64,000 nucleotides of DNA. Source: Lachnospiraceae bacterium UBA3732. GTDB lineage: Bacteria; Bacillota; Clostridia; Lachnospirales; Lachnospiraceae. The notes beneath the pieces were generated by a model. It saw only the letters and a program-made list of their open reading frames with translations, did not search any database and was not told the DNA's origin. The translations under genes were made by a program, and so were the position numbers. The stretch is from the NCBI GenBank assembly GCA_002372545.1, contig DFHD01000083.1, positions 1-64,000 on the forward strand. Direction: 5' to 3'. Below are positions 60,129 to 64,000 of the stretch, in pieces; the stretch's first letter is position 1; each line of letters starts with the position of its first letter.

Positions 60129-62579
60129 ATGAGAAAGAGAAACGGAAAAAAGAGACTGTCTGTTCTGATGGCAGCGGCGATGATGCTGTCAACACTCGGA
60201 CTTGCCTCTATGGGAGGGGCGTCTGCGGATGACCGTATCCCGGAGGATGATCCGGGGTATTTCCGGTATGAGGAAGCCCAGGAAAAGTATGAAGAGGATG
60301 AAGCGGCCAGAGCCGCCTATGAGGAAGAGCTTGCCAGGCAGGCGGATATGCCGGATTCGGAGGATCCGGAGGATCCCGAGGCTCCCGGCGTGGAGCGTGA
60401 CGATCCGGAGTCTCCTGTGGCTACAGATGGAGATGCGCCCATCGTCACGATACCGGACGAAACGGATTTGCATCTGATCGGTCTTGCGGATATCCACGGC
60501 AACGGACTGATCCATACGAATTCGCTCTATGGGAAATCCACTCTGCGTTACGGTGTGGATATTTCCCAGTGGAATGGTACGATCGACTGGAAGACAGCCA
60601 GGGCTAACGGTGTGGAGTTTGCCTTTATCCGTGTGGGCTACCGTGGTTACGGTTCCAGCGGAAGCATCGGCTCCGATGATATGGCGATCGTAAATATGGC
60701 CAATGCCAAGGCGGCAGGCGTAAAGATCGGTGTATATTTCTTCTCGCAGGCCATTACGCCCAGCGAGGCAGAGGTTGAGGCAAGATTTACCCTGAGCATG
60801 ATCTCCGGTTATGCACTGGATCTTCCCGTTGTTATGGACTATGAGTATGCCGGCAGTCCCGGACGTCTCAGAGGCGCAAATCTGTCCCAGAGACAGGCAA
60901 CAGACTGTATGGAGGCCTTTGCCAAGGTGGTGGAAGCTTCCGGTTATACGCCTATGATCTACGCCAGCGAAACCTTCCTGGAGGATCAGCTGTATGATTA
61001 TGAACTGGCTGCCCAGTACCCGGTATGGCTTGCGCATTATACCACCTGTACGGATTACAAGGGACAGTACAACTTCTGGCAGCATACAGACAGGGCCACC
61101 GTGGCAGGTATGTCCGGTGCGGTGGACGGAAATGTGTGGTATGACAGAGGAGAAAAATACAATAACGGTGCGTATAATGCTTACGGCAGAACAAGGACCG
61201 TAGCTTATCAGACCCATTTGGCCAAGTCGGGATGGGAGACTACCTGGAAGTCCAACAAACAGATTTCCGGAAGCGTGGGAAGCGGAAGGCAGATTGAGTC
61301 CATCCGTGTGCAGGGCGTTAATCTTCCCGGGCTGAACGTAAATTACAGGGTTTATCAGAATAATGACTGGACAAGCTGGGTGAAGAACGGAGCCGACGGC
61401 GGAAAAACCGGTGTTTCAAAGGCTGTTCAGGCAGTGCAGATCGATCTGACGGGAGATTTTTCCGATCAGTATGATGTATATTATTGTGTATTCCTTTCCG
61501 GCCAGGGCTGGCTCGGCTGGGCAAAGAATGGAGAGACGGCAGGAAGCGAAAACTTCGGTCTTGCTGTGGAGGCACTTCAGGTGACCATTGTGCCGAAGAC
61601 CGAAAGTGCACCCGCGTCTATGTCGAATTACGCCGGATCCGAGCTGAGATATACGCTGCAGTATGTCAGCCATGTACAGACCTACGGCTGGGAGACCTCT
61701 GTTCGTCAGAATGGCGCGGTTTCCGGTACGATCGATCAGAATAAGCGTTTGGAAGCGGTCATGCTGAAGACAAACCTGTCGGATGAGCTGGGCGTCAGAT
61801 ACAAGACACATGTACAGACCTACGGCTGGGAGACTATCTGGAGAAAGGATGGAGAGGTTTCCGGTACCTCCGGCAAGGCAAAGCGTCTGGAGGCAATCAT
61901 CATTGAGCTTACAGGTGCTGCTTCGGATAAATATGATGTTTATTATTGCGTATATACCGACAACTTCGGCTGGATGAACTGGGCAAAGAATGGAGAGAAG
62001 GCCGGAACCAGCGGTTATGCCTATAAGATGCAGGCACTCCGGGTTGTTCTCCAGCCCAAGGGAAGCTCTGCCCCTGCCAAGCTGGGAAGCGAGGTCATGG
62101 CGTATAAGGAGAATCTGCTTTCCTATACCACACATGTACAGAGCTTCGGCTGGCAGACGCCTGTCGGAAACGGTGATATGGCAGGTACAGAGGGGCAGTA
62201 TAAGCGTCTGGAGGGAATTAAGATCAACCTGCGGAATCAGACCTGCAGCGGTTCTGTGGAATACAGAACCCATGTCCAGACCTACGGCTGGGAAAAGGGC
62301 TGGAAGAAAAACGGCGAGGTTTCCGGAACAACGGGAAAAGCTAAGCGTCTGGAGGCCATCCAGATCCGCCTGACCGGTGAAATGGCGAACAACTATGATA
62401 TTTATTATCAGACGCATATTCAGACCTATGGATGGTCCGGATGGGCAAAGAACGGAGAAAGCTGCGGCAGCGAGGGCTGTGCAAAGCGTCTGGAGGGCAT
62501 CCGCATCGTGCTTGTGCCGAAGGGAAGTCCTGCACCTGCATCATCCAATACCTGCTGCTTCTATGTGAAGAAGAAGTAG
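60129..62579 (+). CDS. GH25 lysozyme with nine ChW repeats
   Basis: 816 residues from ATG 60129 (GAGGTG 7 bases before). Signal peptide (LSVLMAAAMMLSTLGLASM, cut near ASADD), an acidic linker with Asp/Glu/Pro runs, then a GH25 muramidase domain at about 135-335: YGVDISQWNGTIDW, FAFIRVGYRGY, GVYFFSQAIT, VMDYEYAG (catalytic Asp/Glu pair), YNFWQHTDRATV. The rest (about 355-800) holds nine Clostridial hydrophobic-W repeats, each with YxTHVQTYGW or a variant followed by WKKNGEVSG and KRLEAI. ChW repeats bind the cell wall or partner surface proteins. It should trim or degrade peptidoglycan outside the cell. Confidence 0.92.
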   Translation: MRKRNGKKRLSVLMAAAMMLSTLGLASMGGASADDRIPEDDPGYFRYEEAQEKYEEDEAARAAYEEELARQADMPDSEDPEDPEAPGVERDDPESPVATDGDAPIVTIPDETDLHLIGLADIHGNGLIHTNSLYGKSTLRYGVDISQWNGTIDWKTARANGVEFAFIRVGYRGYGSSGSIGSDDMAIVNMANAKAAGVKIGVYFFSQAITPSEAEVEARFTLSMISGYALDLPVVMDYEYAGSPGRLRGANLSQRQATDCMEAFAKVVEASGYTPMIYASETFLEDQLYDYELAAQYPVWLAHYTTCTDYKGQYNFWQHTDRATVAGMSGAVDGNVWYDRGEKYNNGAYNAYGRTRTVAYQTHLAKSGWETTWKSNKQISGSVGSGRQIESIRVQGVNLPGLNVNYRVYQNNDWTSWVKNGADGGKTGVSKAVQAVQIDLTGDFSDQYDVYYCVFLSGQGWLGWAKNGETAGSENFGLAVEALQVTIVPKTESAPASMSNYAGSELRYTLQYVSHVQTYGWETSVRQNGAVSGTIDQNKRLEAVMLKTNLSDELGVRYKTHVQTYGWETIWRKDGEVSGTSGKAKRLEAIIIELTGAASDKYDVYYCVYTDNFGWMNWAKNGEKAGTSGYAYKMQALRVVLQPKGSSAPAKLGSEVMAYKENLLSYTTHVQSFGWQTPVGNGDMAGTEGQYKRLEGIKINLRNQTCSGSVEYRTHVQTYGWEKGWKKNGEVSGTTGKAKRLEAIQIRLTGEMANNYDIYYQTHIQTYGWSGWAKNGESCGSEGCAKRLEGIRIVLVPKGSPAPASSNTCCFYVKKK

Positions 62580-62632
62580 CACTGTCAGGGATACGGATAA
62601 TTAACACTGTCGGGGATGCGAATAATTAACAC

Positions 62633-62662
62633 TTGACAGAAGAGTACGGTATGTGGTAAGAT
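62633..62662 (+). promoter_or_regulatory. Promoter of the infC operon
   Basis: TTGACA (62633-62638), 18-base spacer, TAAGAT (62657-62662). Confidence 0.7.
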
Positions 62663-62664
62663 GA

Positions 62665-62850
62665 CGTTTGTTGAATCAAGCAGAGTTACCGCTCTCACCT
62701 TGAGCTGCGATCGGGCGGCCGGGTTCATAAAGAAGGTCACGAATGGAAATCCTGTATTTCCGTTCGATTGGTTTGTTCTGCTCGACTAAGGAGCAGACGG
62801 ACGGTTTTTTATGAAAAGGCGGGTACTCTCAGTGTCCGCTTTTTCTTATT
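62665..62850 (+). ncRNA. L20-type leader of infC-rpmI-rplT
   Basis: Structured leader between the promoter and infC. A long stem CCGTTCG...CGGACGG capped by CTGCTC/GAGCAG runs into TTTTTT (62805-62810), an attenuator. A second hairpin GCGGGTACT/AGTGTCCGC (62819-62839) is also followed by T residues. In Firmicutes the ribosomal protein L20 represses this operon by binding such a leader. Rfam membership was not tested. Confidence 0.7.
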
Positions 62851-62868
62851 TAACGGGAGGGTAAAACC

Positions 62869-63411
62869 ATCGACTACATTGTAAATGAACAGATCAGAGA
62901 TAGAGAAGTGCGTGTGATCGGTGCGGAAGGAAACCAGCTTGGTGTTATGCCTATCCGTGAGGCCAGAAATGTGGCTGAGGAGGCAGGCCTTGACCTGGTT
63001 CTGGTATCACCGAATGCAAAACCACCGGTGTGCCGTATTGTGGATTACGGAAAGTTCCGTTATGAAATGTCCAGAAAAGAAAAGGACGCCAAGAAGAAGC
63101 AGAAGATCGTGGAGATCAAGGAGGTTCGCCTCTCCCCCAATATTGAGGAAAACGACCTGAATACCAAGGTGGGGATGGCAAGAAAGTTCCTTGAGAAGGG
63201 AAACCGTGTTAAGGTGACACTCCGCTTCCGTGGCCGTGAACTTGCTTATGTAAACCAGAGCAAGAAAGTTCTTGATGGCTTTGCGGAAAAACTGTCGGAT
63301 ATTTCATCCATCGACAAGCCCGCCAAGTTTGAAGGCAGGAGCATGATCATGTTCCTGGCGGCAAAGAAGCAGGAACCCGGAAAGAAGCAGGAAAAGCAGG
63401 AAAAGAATTAA
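62869..63411 (+). CDS. infC: Translation initiation factor IF-3
   Basis: 180 residues. The start appears to be ATC 62869: an in-frame stop lies at 62851, GGGAGG (62855-62860) is 8 bases before, and the frame then reads DYIVNEQIRDREVRVIG, the conserved IF-3 opening. Rare AUU/AUC starts are typical of infC and let IF-3 repress its own synthesis. An ATT at 62878 is an alternative; the first GTG (62908) would cut off conserved residues. The body matches IF-3 (LVLVSPNAKPPVCRIVDYGKF, EVRLSPNIEENDLNTK, VKVTLRFRGREL). It is first gene of the L35/L20 operon. Confidence 0.88.
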   Translation: MDYIVNEQIRDREVRVIGAEGNQLGVMPIREARNVAEEAGLDLVLVSPNAKPPVCRIVDYGKFRYEMSRKEKDAKKKQKIVEIKEVRLSPNIEENDLNTKVGMARKFLEKGNRVKVTLRFRGRELAYVNQSKKVLDGFAEKLSDISSIDKPAKFEGRSMIMFLAAKKQEPGKKQEKQEKN

Positions 63412-63466
63412 TGCTGCCGCTTCTCCGGAATAATACTATGTGCATAAATTTAAGGAGGATAAAACA

Positions 63467-63664
63467 ATGCCGAAGTTAAAGACAAAAAGGGCAGCCGCAA
63501 AGCGTTTTAAGGCGACTGGAACAGGAAAGCTGAAGAGAAATAAAGCATACAAGAGTCATATCCTTACCAAGAAGACAACAAAGCGTAAGAGAAATTTACG
63601 TAAAGCGACTATGACTGACAAGACAAACGAGAAGAACATGAAGAAGATTTTACCGTATATGTAA
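63467..63664 (+). CDS. rpmI: Ribosomal protein bL35
   Basis: 65 residues, ATG after AAGGAGGATAAAACA; a longer frame upstream lacks support. [20 protein letters not shown] and the basic end KILPYM are classic bL35, a small 50S subunit protein. It lies between infC and rplT as in nearly all bacteria. Confidence 0.97.
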   Translation: MPKLKTKRAAAKRFKATGTGKLKRNKAYKSHILTKKTTKRKRNLRKATMTDKTNEKNMKKILPYM

Positions 63665-63685
63665 TCTGGTAAGGAGGATAAGACA

Positions 63686-64000
63686 GTGGCAAGAATTAAG
63701 GGTGGCGCAAACGCCAAGAAAAAGCATAATAAGACATTAAAGGCTGCAAAGGGATACGTAGGCGCAAGAAGCAAGCAGTATCGTGTAGCCAAGCAGTCCG
63801 TTGTAAGAGCTGAGGCTTCTGCATTCGCAGGCCGCAGAGAGAAGAAGAGAGATTTCCGCAAGCTGTGGATCGCAAGAATCAATGCTGCAGCTCGCCAGAA
63901 CGATATCTCCTACAGCCAGCTGATGCATGGTCTGAAGGTGGCTAATGTGGATATCAACCGTAAGATGCTGGCTGAGATCGCTGTCAGCGATCCTGCTGCA
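63686..64000 (+). CDS. rplT: Ribosomal protein bL20, 3' end missing
   Basis: GTG start (63686) after AAGGAGGATAAGACA. 105 residues before the window edge: [34 protein letters not shown] and the [12 protein letters not shown] segment are bL20. bL20 helps 50S assembly and represses this operon through the leader. About 10-15 residues lie beyond the window. Confidence 0.97.
   Translation, partial: MARIKGGANAKKKHNKTLKAAKGYVGARSKQYRVAKQSVVRAEASAFAGRREKKRDFRKLWIARINAAARQNDISYSQLMHGLKVANVDINRKMLAEIAVSDPAA

Overview
The window looks like a chromosomal segment of a Gram-positive anaerobic member of the Clostridia, most likely Lachnospiraceae. Indicators are strong GGAGG ribosome sites, an OmpR-type two-component pair beside an ABC transporter, sortase-assembled pili, SLH and ChW-repeat surface proteins, an Lsa-like ABC-F protein, and a C_GCAxxG_C_C protein. 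Nearly every gene is on the + strand. No tRNA, rRNA, integrase, transposase or CRISPR array was seen. Genus and species cannot be fixed from the sequence alone.

Region 1 (1-9230) is a defence-type island of more AT-rich, foreign-looking genes. It opens inside the 3' end of brxL (BREX). A two-gene DUF4297 nuclease plus SMC/Rad50-like ATPase follows (Lamassu / ABC-3C type), then a nucleoside deoxyribosyltransferase-like protein, a Cas4/RecB-like nuclease and a broken WYL-domain regulator. The island ends with a tight three-gene operon that I cannot match to a named system: an M48 metalloprotease, a TerB-like protein and a glycine-zipper membrane protein. This is the best candidate for an undescribed system.

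Region 2 (9300-26654) holds a GNAT acetyltransferase and then a complete pilus cluster: a signal-peptidase-like protein lacking its catalytic residues, a major pilin, a class B sortase, a minor pilin and a 2244-residue tip adhesin. A response regulator, histidine kinase and FtsX-type ABC transporter follow. Region 3 (26655-33000) carries an Lsa-like ABC-F gene behind an attenuator with a 7-codon leader peptide, a methyltransferase, a HAD phosphatase, a very AT-rich spacer, two unknown genes (one with a PD-(D/E)XK-like motif) and a small cysteine-rich protein.

Region 4 (33000-48250) is a run of poorly known genes: a 1111-residue protein, a small helix-turn-helix-like protein, an exported two-repeat protein, a membrane Ser/Thr kinase without PASTA domains, a membrane-anchored EndA-like nuclease, a UvrD/PcrA helicase, and two paralogous proteins that join a sigma-70 region-2-like domain to a transmembrane anchor and a large outer domain. 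An 82-bp repeat occurs twice here.

Region 5 (48300-64000) is mostly housekeeping and envelope: a glycerophosphodiesterase, a MazG fragment, a PHP phosphatase, a ClpX-like ATPase, an SLH surface protein, a polysaccharide deacetylase, folC, an HD protein, an unusual FolB-FolK-prephenate dehydratase fusion, a GH25 lysozyme with nine ChW repeats, and the start of infC-rpmI-rplT. infC has an L20-type leader and an apparent AUC start codon. rplT is cut by the window end.
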